A stretch of 64,000 nucleotides of DNA. Origin: Actinomadura luteofluorescens (lineage in GTDB: Bacteria > Actinomycetota > Actinomycetes > Streptosporangiales > Streptosporangiaceae). Location: the NCBI RefSeq assembly GCF_013409365.1, contig NZ_JACCBA010000001.1:9486001-9550000 (forward strand). Direction: 5' to 3'. Shown piece after piece: positions 8,425-16,932 of this stretch; position 1 is the first letter of the stretch, and each line of letters starts with the position of its first letter. The position numbers were made by a program, and so were the translations under genes. The notes below the pieces were generated by a model. That model was not told where the DNA came from and made no database searches. It saw only the letters and a list, made by a program, of their open reading frames with translations.

Positions 8425-8564
8425 TCAGCGGACGAGGCGTCGCCAGCAGATGATGGCTGCGGCAAGGGTCATCAACGCTCCGTGGACGTCGTCGCGGATA
8501 GCGGCTCGATCCGCTCCCAGAGACTGTCCCGCACGATCCACGGCGACTGCTCGCCCTTCCTCAC
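8425..8564 (-). mobile_element. Internally deleted IS5-family (IS427-group-like) transposase remnant
   Basis: On the minus strand a GTG at 8564 starts a frame reading KGEQSPWIVRDSLWERIEPL, the typical N-terminus of these transposases (DUF4096 region). From about 8500 to the stop at 8425-8427 another frame reads RDDVHGALMTLAAAIICWRRL, the typical C-terminus. The whole central DDE catalytic region is missing. The two ends are fused out of frame in only 140 bp, so this is an inactive scar of an insertion element. Confidence 0.65.
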
Positions 8565-8740
8565 GAAGGGTGGTCAAACCGGCGAACAGGCCCTGAGGTC
8601 ACCGCAGTGATCATTGTGTTATGACCTCTTAGGTGCAGCTCCTTCTCAGGGAGCTGCTGAGCTGGACGGACGGGTCGTCAAAACCAGCCTCGTCCAAAAT
8701 GGTTCGCGCTTGGGAAGGCGGCCGGGCAGGCTGCCGGGCG

Positions 8741-9811
8741 ATGGATGACGAAGAAAACTTCTACGCCCATCCCAGCACCCTGCTGGGCGCCCTTCAACGC
8801 GGAATGGGCCGGGGTGTGATCCAAGCGATGGACGACCCTGCCGCCGCCGTCGAAGCGGTGTTGTCCTGCCTGCGGCGCGACCACCGCTGGTCGTGGGACG
8901 TCGATGAGCGTGCCGTCTATCTGGCTCGCCTGGTCTGCGACCTGGAGATCCCGATCGACCGCCTTCTGGCGGTGCTGGATCAGACACCACTCGAGGACGA
9001 CGAGAACGGCGCGGCCCTGACTCTGGAGGTGCTGGAGACCCTCGGCCGCGCCGGACACCAACAGGCAATCGACGGTGTGCGCCGCCACATCATCCAAGGC
9101 CCGCACTGGCTCCAGGCCCTGCACGTGGTGGGTCCCAGTTGGGACGCCGAACTCTGGGAGGATCTGTATCCGCATTTGCGGGATCGCATCGCCACTGTCG
9201 ACCGCCGCCTGATCCTGTGCAGATCCTTGCCGTGGACACGGTGGGCCGCACAAGACGAGCGCGTCGCAGCAGCGATCGTGGACGCTCGAAACGCCTCTGC
9301 CCGGCCGCTGTCTGAGCCGCCCGCAGATCCTGAGCTGGCGCAGGCCCGCCGGTGGGCAGCGACACCAGATCATCCCCAGTACTGGCTTTCCGTCTGGGTT
9401 TTGGCCACGACGGGTGACGAGCATGATGTCCCGGCCTTGCTGGGGGCAGTGGGCCGGGTGCGTACACGCGATGGGGGCCTCGGCTGGTGCTACCGCGACC
9501 TGGTCGCGGGGCTGACCCGCATCGGAGGCGACCGGGCGGCACAGATCGTGCCGCGGCTGAAGCGACTGTGGTTCTCCCCCCACACCTACGAACGCGCCGC
9601 CGTCCTCAAGGCGCTCGTGGCGTTCGCACCTGCGGGAGAGCCTCCCTGGCAGTTGCTCGAGGGGCTGTGGGACTGCGAGGCCAACGTCCGGGAACTGGCC
9701 GCCGCGCACGTCCAGCTCACCGGCACCACCCGCGCACGCCTGCGCTACCTGCGAGACGACCCCATGGAAACTCCCGAGGTTCGCGGCGCCGCCGCACAGC
9801 GCCTCGGCTGA
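8741..9811 (+). CDS. HEAT-repeat protein of unknown function
   Basis: A 356-residue protein starting MDDEENFYAHPSTLLGALQRGMGRGV. The frame is open back to 8633, but the conserved-looking start is at 8741. It is almost wholly helical, with repeating helix pairs such as DPAAAVEAVLSCLRR, QQAIDGVRRHII and YERAAVLKALVAFAP, which fits an alpha-solenoid of HEAT/PBS-lyase type used for protein-protein contacts. No catalytic motif is seen. It stands alone between an IS scar and a folded leader. The real-gene call is firm from composition; the function is unknown. Confidence 0.75.
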   Translation: MDDEENFYAHPSTLLGALQRGMGRGVIQAMDDPAAAVEAVLSCLRRDHRWSWDVDERAVYLARLVCDLEIPIDRLLAVLDQTPLEDDENGAALTLEVLETLGRAGHQQAIDGVRRHIIQGPHWLQALHVVGPSWDAELWEDLYPHLRDRIATVDRRLILCRSLPWTRWAAQDERVAAAIVDARNASARPLSEPPADPELAQARRWAATPDHPQYWLSVWVLATTGDEHDVPALLGAVGRVRTRDGGLGWCYRDLVAGLTRIGGDRAAQIVPRLKRLWFSPHTYERAAVLKALVAFAPAGEPPWQLLEGLWDCEANVRELAAAHVQLTGTTRARLRYLRDDPMETPEVRGAAAQRLG

Positions 9812-10011
9812 ACCGCTGAGGGGCCGCCGATGGGTGCAGTTCTGCTCCAGCAGCCGACTGCACTAGGCGGGCAGGTTCCGTACAAGTGCTGGGCCCGTCC
9901 GGCCCGGGTGCGGCTCGCTCTCGAGGACGATTTCATCTGGGCGGATAGGTCCTGCTGGGGCCGCTGAAGAAGAGCCAAACCCACCTAGGTTCGGCTGACC
10001 TGCGAAACACG

Positions 10012-10088
10012 CGGACGGCTTGCCGGTGGCCTGACACGATGAGGATCTGCCGAGGTCGAGGCAGAACCGCTAGCAGCCAAGCCGTCCG
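10012..10088 (+). promoter_or_regulatory. Folded leader or operator upstream of the GNAT gene
   Basis: CGGACGGCTTG (10012-10022) pairs perfectly with CAAGCCGTCCG (10078-10088), and inside it TCTGCC (10046-10051) pairs with GGCAGA (10060-10065). The resulting two-helix structure ends 12 bp before the first ATG (10100) and 24 bp before the better start (10112). Could be a 5'-UTR switch, or a spaced operator read as DNA. Confidence 0.45.
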
Positions 10089-10111
10089 AGCGAGCGTCAA
10101 TGGGGGGCCGC

Positions 10112-10596
10112 ATGGCCGACGTCATCTATAGGGTGGCGGGCGCCACGGAACGGCCAGCCGTGGCGGAGCTGTGGCGCAGGGTCGAGAGTGACGCCGCGTT
10201 CATGCTCGCGGAACCCGGCGAGAGGGCCGCCCCGATGGAGGATCGGTCATTCGAGGTCGTGGCCGGCGGCGACCCGCTGCTCGGCGCGCTGCGCGTGGCC
10301 GTCGGGCGGTTCCATCGGGTCGCGCACTGCGGGCATCTCGTCCTCGGAGTGCTGCCCTCACACCGAGGACAAGGAATCGGGACAGGCCTGCTGCACACGC
10401 TTATCAAGCACGAAGCCCCCGAACGGGGCCTGACCCGGCTGCAGTTGAACGTAGCCGTCGAGAACCCAGCGCACCGGCTGTACCAGCGCACCGGCTGTAC
10501 CAGCGACTGGGGTTCACGATCGAGGGCATACGCAAGCACGCAGTCATCATGGACGGGATTCCGCGCGACGAGTACGCGATGGCTCTCCTGCTGTAG
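10112..10596 (+). pseudogene. GNAT acetyltransferase split by a 17-bp tandem duplication
   Basis: From ATG 10112 (GGGGGG just upstream) the frame gives an intact GNAT core: VAELWRRVE, HLVLGVLPSHRGQGIGTGLL (the acetyl-CoA pyrophosphate loop RGQGIG) and NVAVENPAHRLYQRTG. It then leaves frame. The proper ending LGFTIEGIRKHAVIMDG, PRDEYAMALLL, stop 10594-10596 is in another frame. The cause is a tandem repeat of CGCACCGGCTGTACCAG at 10470-10486 and 10487-10503; deleting one copy restores a normal enzyme of about 155 residues. As written the reading frame would run far downstream into unrelated sequence. Confidence 0.85.
10466..10505 (+). repeat. 17-bp tandem duplication inside the GNAT gene
   Basis: A period-17 repeat covers 40 bp (2.35 copies). 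The unit length is not a multiple of three, so one extra copy shifts the frame by two and inactivates the gene. Confidence 0.88.
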
Positions 10597-11066
10597 CCAG
10601 GCGCGCGGCCAGCGCGACCCCGCCTCACAAGCTCCTCACATTCAGTGTCGAGCAGTGAACGGTGAGCATGAACGTCGTCTCGGTGTCCAACGCGCGGCGA
10701 AGCTCGGCAAGGGCCTCGCCGTGGTCGCCGGGTTGTCATGGCTGCAGGATGCCTGCCAGGGCATCACGTTCCGGTGCTCGCGGTTCTCAGAAGCAGGCAG
10801 CCAGTGTGAGTGCTCACCCGTCATGGGGCGGTCGGTCGATCGCGTTGGCCAAGGCGCGAGCGCCGCAGCCGCCCCGGCGTGCTGTTGCCTGCCCGATACA
10901 TGTGGCCTCCCCGTCGTGGCCGCTGGTCCGCACGCTGGTCAAGGTCGGCGCTGGTTTCCGTCGGATGCGCAGCGACCGCGGTCGGTCTCCCAGCGGGCGT
11001 CGACTGTCGTGGGGGTTCGGGCGCGTTCGGTCTTGAGGTGGCCGTCTGGTCTCTACGATCGGCGGC
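10597..11066. other. 470-bp region without a supported gene
   Basis: Between the GNAT stop and hemC I see no convincing frame on either strand. The last about 60 bp before 11067 should hold the hemC promoter, but no clear -35/-10 pair stands out. Confidence 0.35.
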
Positions 11067-11996
11067 ATGGCAGCAGGGCCGCGGATGCGGGAACTGGTGA
11101 TCGGCTCGCGGGGGAGCCGCCTGGCGTGTGCGATGGTGGCCGAGTTCCGCGCGAGGCTGGGGTATCGCGGACCGGTGCGGACGGTGACGGTCATGACGGC
11201 CGGCGACCGGGATCGCCGCCGGCCGCTGGGGGAGATCGCGGAGGACGGGGCGTTCTCCGGTGCGCTGGAGCAGGCACTGCTGGACGGCCGGGTCGACGTG
11301 GCGGTGCACTCGGCCAAGGATCTTGCGGCGGGTGGGCATCCGGACCTGGCATTGGCGGTCACTCCGCCGCGCGGCGATGTCCGCGACGCGCTGTGTGGGG
11401 CGACGCTGGAGACGCTGCCGCTTGGGGCCCGGGTGGGGACCAGTGCCGCGCGTCGCGTGGCCCAACTGCGGGCGCTTCGTCCTGACGTGCGCACCGTCGC
11501 GATCCGCGGGAACGTTCCGCCGAGGCTGGCGCGCGCTCGTGCTCACGGCGGGACCTTGGACGCGGTGATGCTGGCCGCAGCGGGGCTGGACCGTCTCGCG
11601 CTGGCCGACGCCGCCACCCAGCGGCTGCCCGCCGATGAGTTCCTGCCCGATCCAGGCCAGGGTGCGCTGGCGATCCAGGTCCGCCGGGACGACGTTGACC
11701 TTCTTGCCGCGATGTCGCAGGCCGGGGACGCGGTCACCGACGTCGCGGTGCGCGCGGAACGCGCGATGATGCGCGCCTTGCACGGCGGCTGCACCCTGCC
11801 GATCGGCGCCCACGCCGAGCACTTGTCCGCGGGGCTGCGTCTCACCGGGAGCGTCACCAGCCTCGACGGCCGCCACCAGATCCGCGCCTCAGACACCGCC
11901 GAGCGGGGTGAATCTCCGGAGGAGCTCGCTGGCCGGCTGGCCGACCTGCTGCGTGCTCGTGGTGCCGACGCTCTGCTGCCCCGAACAAAGGAGTGA
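11067..11996 (+). CDS. hemC: Hydroxymethylbilane synthase (porphobilinogen deaminase) paralogue
   Basis: A 309-residue enzyme of tetrapyrrole synthesis that joins four porphobilinogens. It has the N-terminal LVIGSRGSRLACAMV, the catalytic Asp in VDVAVHSAKDLAAGG, the two Args in GTSAARRVAQLRAL, RGNVPPRLAR (RGNVDTRL in typical enzymes), and the dipyrromethane-cofactor Cys in LHGGCTLPIGAHA. The key Asp and Cys are present, so activity is plausible. Differences in otherwise invariant loops (GSRGSRLA for GTRGSPLA, PP for DT) and its isolation from hemA/hemD/hemB suggest a divergent second copy rather than the housekeeping gene. Alternative start at 11085 (MRELVIG). Confidence 0.85.
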   Translation: MAAGPRMRELVIGSRGSRLACAMVAEFRARLGYRGPVRTVTVMTAGDRDRRRPLGEIAEDGAFSGALEQALLDGRVDVAVHSAKDLAAGGHPDLALAVTPPRGDVRDALCGATLETLPLGARVGTSAARRVAQLRALRPDVRTVAIRGNVPPRLARARAHGGTLDAVMLAAAGLDRLALADAATQRLPADEFLPDPGQGALAIQVRRDDVDLLAAMSQAGDAVTDVAVRAERAMMRALHGGCTLPIGAHAEHLSAGLRLTGSVTSLDGRHQIRASDTAERGESPEELAGRLADLLRARGADALLPRTKE

Positions 11997-12037
11997 GAGG
12001 CAGCCTCTGTCGGCCCGGCGCGGTCAGGCTGGGAGAC

Positions 12038-12123
12038 ATGGAACTCGACCGTCGTGGCGCCGAGCTGCTGTTTCAGGTTCTGACCGAGCGCGATCGCCTA
12101 CCGAACCAGCCAGACGCGCGCCC
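12038..12123 (+). mobile_element. IS21-family IstB helper ATPase remnant
   Basis: MELDRRGAELLFQVLTERD at 12038-12094 is the conserved segment just after Walker B in actinobacterial IstB proteins. It is followed within a few bases, in another frame, by IAYRTSQTRARE (from about 12094), which resembles the IstB C-terminal tail (SYRLRTSKT-like). The part between, about 50 residues, is deleted, and the N-terminal ATPase domain is absent. It is a dead fragment 41 bp after hemC. Confidence 0.55.
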
Positions 12124-12235
12124 GCGAACACGTCGCCGACTGGCCTCTTGTGCCCTCCCAAGAGCGGGAGCGCAATGGAAGTGAGGTGGAAGAAAGGCCC
12201 ATTCTCGGTGGTGTTACGCCACCTGTTGCCGATCC

Positions 12236-12993
12236 TCAGGGGTCCCGGGGGCCGTGCCGGAGATGGAAGTGCACGTCTGTAGCGGCAGCAGGGGCTGGAT
12301 TGCCGTGAGGGTCGCTGATCGCGGTCACGGTTAGGCCGGCCGCTGCGGCCAGGGCCTGGAATCCGTTGCGCGTATACCAATGCAGCACCCACGGGCGCTC
12401 GTCGACGAAGTGGTCCCGGCCGTGGCGACGTTCATAACGCAGCAGCGTCGTCTGCGTCCGTGCGGCCTCGTCCCGTTGTTCAGCCACGACGGATACCCGA
12501 AGCTCGGCGCCGTCAGGTGCGGTCGCCGTGCGCGCCTGACCGATCTGCTCGGCCGGGGTCGGACGTGGGACGAACAGGGTATCAGGGCCGCGCCGGCCTC
12601 GGCCAGGTGAGCGCGGATGCCGTGCAGGCACGCCAGCGCGGCGGCGTCGTCGGGGAGCAGGGTGAAGGTCGGTCCGGCCAGGAAGATCGCGCGATAGTGG
12701 TGGGGCAGATTCAGCGCCTCCATGCGCTGGCAATAGACAGTGGCACTGATGCCTTGCTCGTGTGCCCGGCGACGGAGGCGTTCCAGCATGTCAGCGGAGG
12801 AGTCGACGCCCTCGACCTCCAAACCGCGTGCGCGCAGCTCAAGTAAGGGATCGCCATCCCCGCAGCCCAACTCCAGCGCCGGCGTGCCGGATTGTTCAAT
12901 GAAGGCCGCATAGGCCTTGGGATCTTGGGAGAAGGACTTCAGTGGTCCGTAGAGCTCCGCGACGATGCCCGTGTAGAAGTCGGCCGCGTCCAC
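12236..12993 (-). pseudogene. Class I SAM-dependent methyltransferase with a -1 frameshift
   Basis: From 12993 the frame reads MDAADFYTGIVAELYGP and PALELGCGDGDPLLEL (motif I, the SAM-binding loop), then VDSSADMLERL and LPHHYRAIFLAGPTFTLL, as far as HLAEAGAAL. The next part, LFVPRPTPAEQIGQART through RPWVLHWYTRNGFQALAAAAGL to the stop at 12236, lies one frame away. One base missing from the GGG run at 12577-12579 (CCC on the coding strand, CCCC expected) explains it. With one base restored it is a normal methyltransferase of about 250 residues. Either a young pseudogene or a homopolymer sequencing error. Confidence 0.78.
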
Positions 12994-13076
12994 GCCGTCA
13001 CCTTAAACAGGCCCCTCCTGCACAGCACTCCAATTTTCAGCGAGCTCTCACCGAACGGGCGGAGCTCTCCAGGGCC

Positions 13077-16000
13077 TTATGAGATGTTGAAGTTGGGACG
13101 CAGTACCGCTGTGGCGGTCGTGCGGACTCCTGACTCCACGAGGGGGCCCTGGTTTCCTCCGATCGTGCTGAGCCTGCCGTGGCCGAGATTGCGGACCACG
13201 ATGTTGATGTGGGCGTTGTCGCCGTAGATGGCCAGGTCGCCTGGTCGTGCTTCGCTGACGGGGAGGGACCTGCCTGCGGCACGCCACTGCCAGACGCCCG
13301 CCCACCGGTGGGCCGGTGTTCCGGTCGGGCTGTTCCAGTACGCCTGCGTGGCTCCGGCTTTGTCGATCACCCAGCTGACGAAGTCGGCGCACCAGGGCTC
13401 GCCGTTGTACTGGTTGTACTGGTTGAGGTTGTTGTCGCGGCCGCCTCTGTCCCCCGTCCCGATCAGTGAGGTGGCCACGCTGATGACTTTCGCGGCGGAT
13501 CCGTCGCCGCCTTGGTAGACCGGTGTCGACGGGGAGAGCGGCGTGCCGGACAGGCTCTTGCCGGCGCTGTCGAACGGGGGAATGACGCCGCCGAAGAACC
13601 AGGCGTATTCGACGGCGATCCTCTGCAGGGGGAGGGTCACGCTCTCGGACGTGCCGAGACGCGACCAGGCGTCACTGTCCTGTGAGTCGACCGGCACGTT
13701 GATCTCCTTCGAGGGGCGTGGTGCCAGCCGCGGGATCACCAGGCTGTCCCGGCCGGGTGCCGGATCGATGCGCTTATTGGCCTCCTCTCTGGCCTGGTAG
13801 AAACTGGCCAGGCCCTTGAGGTCGGCGGCGTCCACGCCGCTGGACAGATCCGTGGCGATCCGGGAGAGCGTGGCGCTGTACCCCGCCGACCAGGAACCGA
13901 CGACGCAGGCTTTGTCGTCGACCGGATCGGTGATGCCGTAGGCCGTTTCCAGGGATTCCAATTTCGGCTCCCAGGTCGTGCGCAGCGCCTCGGTGTCCGG
14001 GGGGTCCTGCAAGGTGGCGAAGGCCGTCGAGTGCGGAGCGATCGCCGTCAGGAACCGTCTCATCACCGTGGTGCACGCGGCCGACGCGGTGAAGTCCTCC
14101 TGCGCGGGGCCGACCTTGGAGAAGAGGCCGAGGTCGTTGCCCATGGCGACGCCGATCTTCTGCCAGCCGCCGATCATCGGCTGGAAGACGCCGAGGTCGT
14201 GCGGGCGCTCCTTGGGCGGGACCTTCTCGACGGACAGCTCCAGAGTGGCGGCGCCGGCGATGTTCTTGTCCACGTCGCACCGGTTCTTGATGTGGGCCTC
14301 CTCCGCCTCCTCCTTGGTCATCGGGAAGACGCCTTCGCGGTCGTCCTTGGAGTCGTCGCACTTGTCGGTCTTCCAGTGGCCGGCTCCGTAGCTGACCGCC
14401 AGCGCCTCGTTGATGAGGATCCCGATGGCGGTGGCCCGGTCGTCCTCGACGGCGTAGCCGAAGTCGCCCTTCTGGTCGTAGGAGCCGCCGCTGACCAGGT
14501 AGAGATCCTGGAGGCGGGTGGCCTCGCAGCGCCAGATCGAAATGATCTTGAAGCTGACCGGCCACGGTTTGTTCGGGTCGTCGGGTGGTGGGACCGCGCA
14601 GGGGGCGCCGGGGTCGGGGCTGCGGTCCATGAAGATCCCGGAGGTCTCGATGACCTTGCTCCAGTACTTGCGGGCGTTGGCCTGGTCCTTCTTGTCGCCG
14701 TCGGCCTTCCACGCGGGGCTCTTGGGGTCGCGGTGCACCTTCTCCGCCGCCTTGACGAGCTCGAAGGCGACGAAGTAGGAGGACTGGCAGGGGTTCTGCG
14801 GGGCGAGGCCGTGCATGCGCATCTGGCCCGCCGCCGCGGGCGTGAGCAGGTACGGCCCGCTGCCCTGGTCGTCCTTGCCGCCGATATCGGGGTTCGGGTC
14901 GGCGACGTCGCACCCGTCCGCGTAGAGGCCGGTATCCGGCCTGTCGGCCCGGAACGCCGCGCGCCGGACACCGGGACCGCCCGGAGCGACGCGGAACGAG
15001 GCGGGCTGCACGCCGCCCGGGCTGCCGCTCTCCGGGTGGTCCCGTGCCGCGGCCCGCATCTTCGACATCACGCCGTCCGCGTACTTCCATGCCGACGGGT
15101 TGAAATCGCATGCCCCCGGGCACTGGTGCCATTTCCCGGGAGAGTCCCCCCAGCTACCGGTGAAGTGTTCGACCGCGACCTGCTGCCACTTGTGGAACCT
15201 GTTCCAGTTGGCGAGGACGTCTTTCTTGGCCCGGCGGTCCTGCACGCTCGGCGGGGCCTGGCATGCTCTCCGGTAGCCCGCGTAGTTGCCCCAGGTGCTG
15301 GTGATGTACTGGTAGGCGCCGCAGGCGCTGCTTTCGTCCGTCCCGGCTTCCTTGGTGTAATTGCCGCCCGATTCCTGCATGCGCAGTGCCCAGAGGAACC
15401 AGCCGAGCTGGTGGCTGAGATCGCCGTCCGGCGGCGCGACGTGCTCGCTGCCGGTGCCGGGGACGGTGGCGGCCGAGCCGGCTCCGGTGACTCCCTGGAC
15501 GGGTCCCGGGCCCGCGCCGACGGTGTTGCTGACGTTGGTGTTCGTGTTGCCGCCGTCGCCGGGGTCCTCCCCGCCGGGGACGTCCTTCGCCTTGCGTCCC
15601 GGGTCGCGGTCGATGTTGTCGTACGGGCTGTAGCGGGCGAGGTCGGTCTGCGCCTTGGCCAGCCCCGCCAGAATGGTCCAGGGCACTTCGGAGTATTCCT
15701 GCGCACTGCCCGACGTCTGCTCTGACGCCTGTTTCAGGATCCGCTGCCAGTTCCCGGGTAAGTACTCGGCGACCTTCTCGTCCGAGCGCGTCTGCGGCTG
15801 CGAGTCCGGGTCGTCGTCGACGTCGACCCCCAGAATCATTGCGGCGATCAGCACGATGCACAGGAACGGGATGAGGATCGGCAGGCCGCCGACCAGAAGC
15901 AGCTTGAGCTTCCCGTGCTGCTTCTCTTTGTCTGAACCGGAACCGTCGGCCTTGTCCTTCTTCTTGTCGCCAGAGGTGTACCTGGCCTGGAAACCTTCCC

Positions 16001-16670
16001 AGAACGAGTGCGGGACGAGCCGTCCGGCGGGTGACCCCTTGAGCCTGCGCATCACGAGCCAGCGGCCGAGCCCGTTGCTCATGACCTTGTCGAAGACCCC
16101 GGGCGCGTACCGGTCGAGGTAGCGGCCGACAGCGAAATTGGCGCCCTGGCCCACGCCGTGGGCGATCTTTTCGCCCTTGGTCTCGCCTTCCGGCATCGAC
16201 AGGCCGTATCGGCCGGCGACTTCCTCGGCCGCGTTCCTGGCGGCGTTCTTCGCGGCGTCCGCCGCCACTTTCTTGACCCCGCCCGAGGAGTTCTCGCCGC
16301 TCTCGGAGGCACCGGTCGCTCGCCGGCCGGTGAGCGGGTTGGCCCTGGACGGAGGCTTGACCGGCCCCCCGCGCGACGCGGCAGCGCCGTAGGGGGCTTG
16401 CCCCCGGCCGTCCACGCCTCGATCGCTTCGCGACTGCTGGGCGAGGATGTCCTGGACGTTCTCCGGCCTCTGGGCCGCCGCCGCGATGCGCGGGTCCGAC
16501 TCCAGCGCGGAAGCTTCTTCTGGGGCGAGCTCAGCCACATCGTCCGGTGGCGCGCCCTTTGGCGCCGGACGCAATTCCGCCGCCCCGGGCGGAGGCGAGT
16601 CCGACGGAGGCTCGCCATCGTCCAGGGGCCGCGGGACTAACTCCCCTTCTGACCTGGTCTCGTCGTCCAT
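13077..16670 (-). CDS. Membrane-anchored double peptidoglycan hydrolase (lytic transglycosylase-like + CHAP)
   Basis: A 1,197-residue protein. Residues 1-250 are a cytosolic, charged and disordered region; 254-282 is a single transmembrane helix (KLKLLLVGGLPILIPFLCIV). Outside it is a lysozyme/transglycosylase-like domain with WALRMQESGGNYTKE (catalytic Glu about 433) and ACGAYQYITSTWGNYAGY. A roughly 550-residue middle part carries Cys pairs (CDVADPN, NPCQSSYFVAFELV, IISIWRC). The end is a CHAP amidase/endopeptidase domain with EPWCADFVSWV (Cys about 1094) and GDNAHINIVV (His about 1154). Two wall-cutting activities on one tethered chain fit a cell-wall-opening component of a conjugation machine or a cell-wall remodelling factor. 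It has no transfer genes beside it. Start 16670 is the first ATG after stops. Confidence 0.8.
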   Translation of the reverse strand: MDDETRSEGELVPRPLDDGEPPSDSPPPGAAELRPAPKGAPPDDVAELAPEEASALESDPRIAAAAQRPENVQDILAQQSRSDRGVDGRGQAPYGAAASRGGPVKPPSRANPLTGRRATGASESGENSSGGVKKVAADAAKNAARNAAEEVAGRYGLSMPEGETKGEKIAHGVGQGANFAVGRYLDRYAPGVFDKVMSNGLGRWLVMRRLKGSPAGRLVPHSFWEGFQARYTSGDKKKDKADGSGSDKEKQHGKLKLLLVGGLPILIPFLCIVLIAAMILGVDVDDDPDSQPQTRSDEKVAEYLPGNWQRILKQASEQTSGSAQEYSEVPWTILAGLAKAQTDLARYSPYDNIDRDPGRKAKDVPGGEDPGDGGNTNTNVSNTVGAGPGPVQGVTGAGSAATVPGTGSEHVAPPDGDLSHQLGWFLWALRMQESGGNYTKEAGTDESSACGAYQYITSTWGNYAGYRRACQAPPSVQDRRAKKDVLANWNRFHKWQQVAVEHFTGSWGDSPGKWHQCPGACDFNPSAWKYADGVMSKMRAAARDHPESGSPGGVQPASFRVAPGGPGVRRAAFRADRPDTGLYADGCDVADPNPDIGGKDDQGSGPYLLTPAAAGQMRMHGLAPQNPCQSSYFVAFELVKAAEKVHRDPKSPAWKADGDKKDQANARKYWSKVIETSGIFMDRSPDPGAPCAVPPPDDPNKPWPVSFKIISIWRCEATRLQDLYLVSGGSYDQKGDFGYAVEDDRATAIGILINEALAVSYGAGHWKTDKCDDSKDDREGVFPMTKEEAEEAHIKNRCDVDKNIAGAATLELSVEKVPPKERPHDLGVFQPMIGGWQKIGVAMGNDLGLFSKVGPAQEDFTASAACTTVMRRFLTAIAPHSTAFATLQDPPDTEALRTTWEPKLESLETAYGITDPVDDKACVVGSWSAGYSATLSRIATDLSSGVDAADLKGLASFYQAREEANKRIDPAPGRDSLVIPRLAPRPSKEINVPVDSQDSDAWSRLGTSESVTLPLQRIAVEYAWFFGGVIPPFDSAGKSLSGTPLSPSTPVYQGGDGSAAKVISVATSLIGTGDRGGRDNNLNQYNQYNGEPWCADFVSWVIDKAGATQAYWNSPTGTPAHRWAGVWQWRAAGRSLPVSEARPGDLAIYGDNAHINIVVRNLGHGRLSTIGGNQGPLVESGVRTTATAVLRPNFNIS

Positions 16671-16895
16671 TCAGCCGCCGCCACCTCGGTTTAGGTGCCT
16701 TGCTCAGCTCCGGGCCCTCGGCACAGGAAGCTGATCAGCCATGACCGTCCGTCATTTCGCGGCTGGCGCAAGCCGGGTACCTGAGCACGGCCATTCGGAA
16801 ACCGTCAGGACGACGCCGGCGCGGTCACTCGTCATCGCCCGAGGCTGACACGCCGCTGAAATCGCGGAGAACGATCGATAAACGGATGTGTCTGT

Positions 16896-16926
16896 TTGAC
16901 AGGTCGCGCGGTCGCTGGGCTACGGT
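16896..16926 (+). promoter_or_regulatory. Promoter of the Ser/Thr kinase gene, leaderless type
   Basis: TTGACA (16896-16901) and TACGGT (16921-16926) are separated by 19 bp. The GTG start at 16933 is 7 bp past the -10 box, so the transcript should begin at or near the start codon. Confidence 0.55.
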
Positions 16927-16932
16927 CCCACC

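Noticed and set aside
10100..11485. A 461-residue continuous reading from the GNAT start through to hemC
   Set aside because: Only the first about 130 residues are GNAT; the rest is read-through in the wrong frame after the 17-bp duplication.
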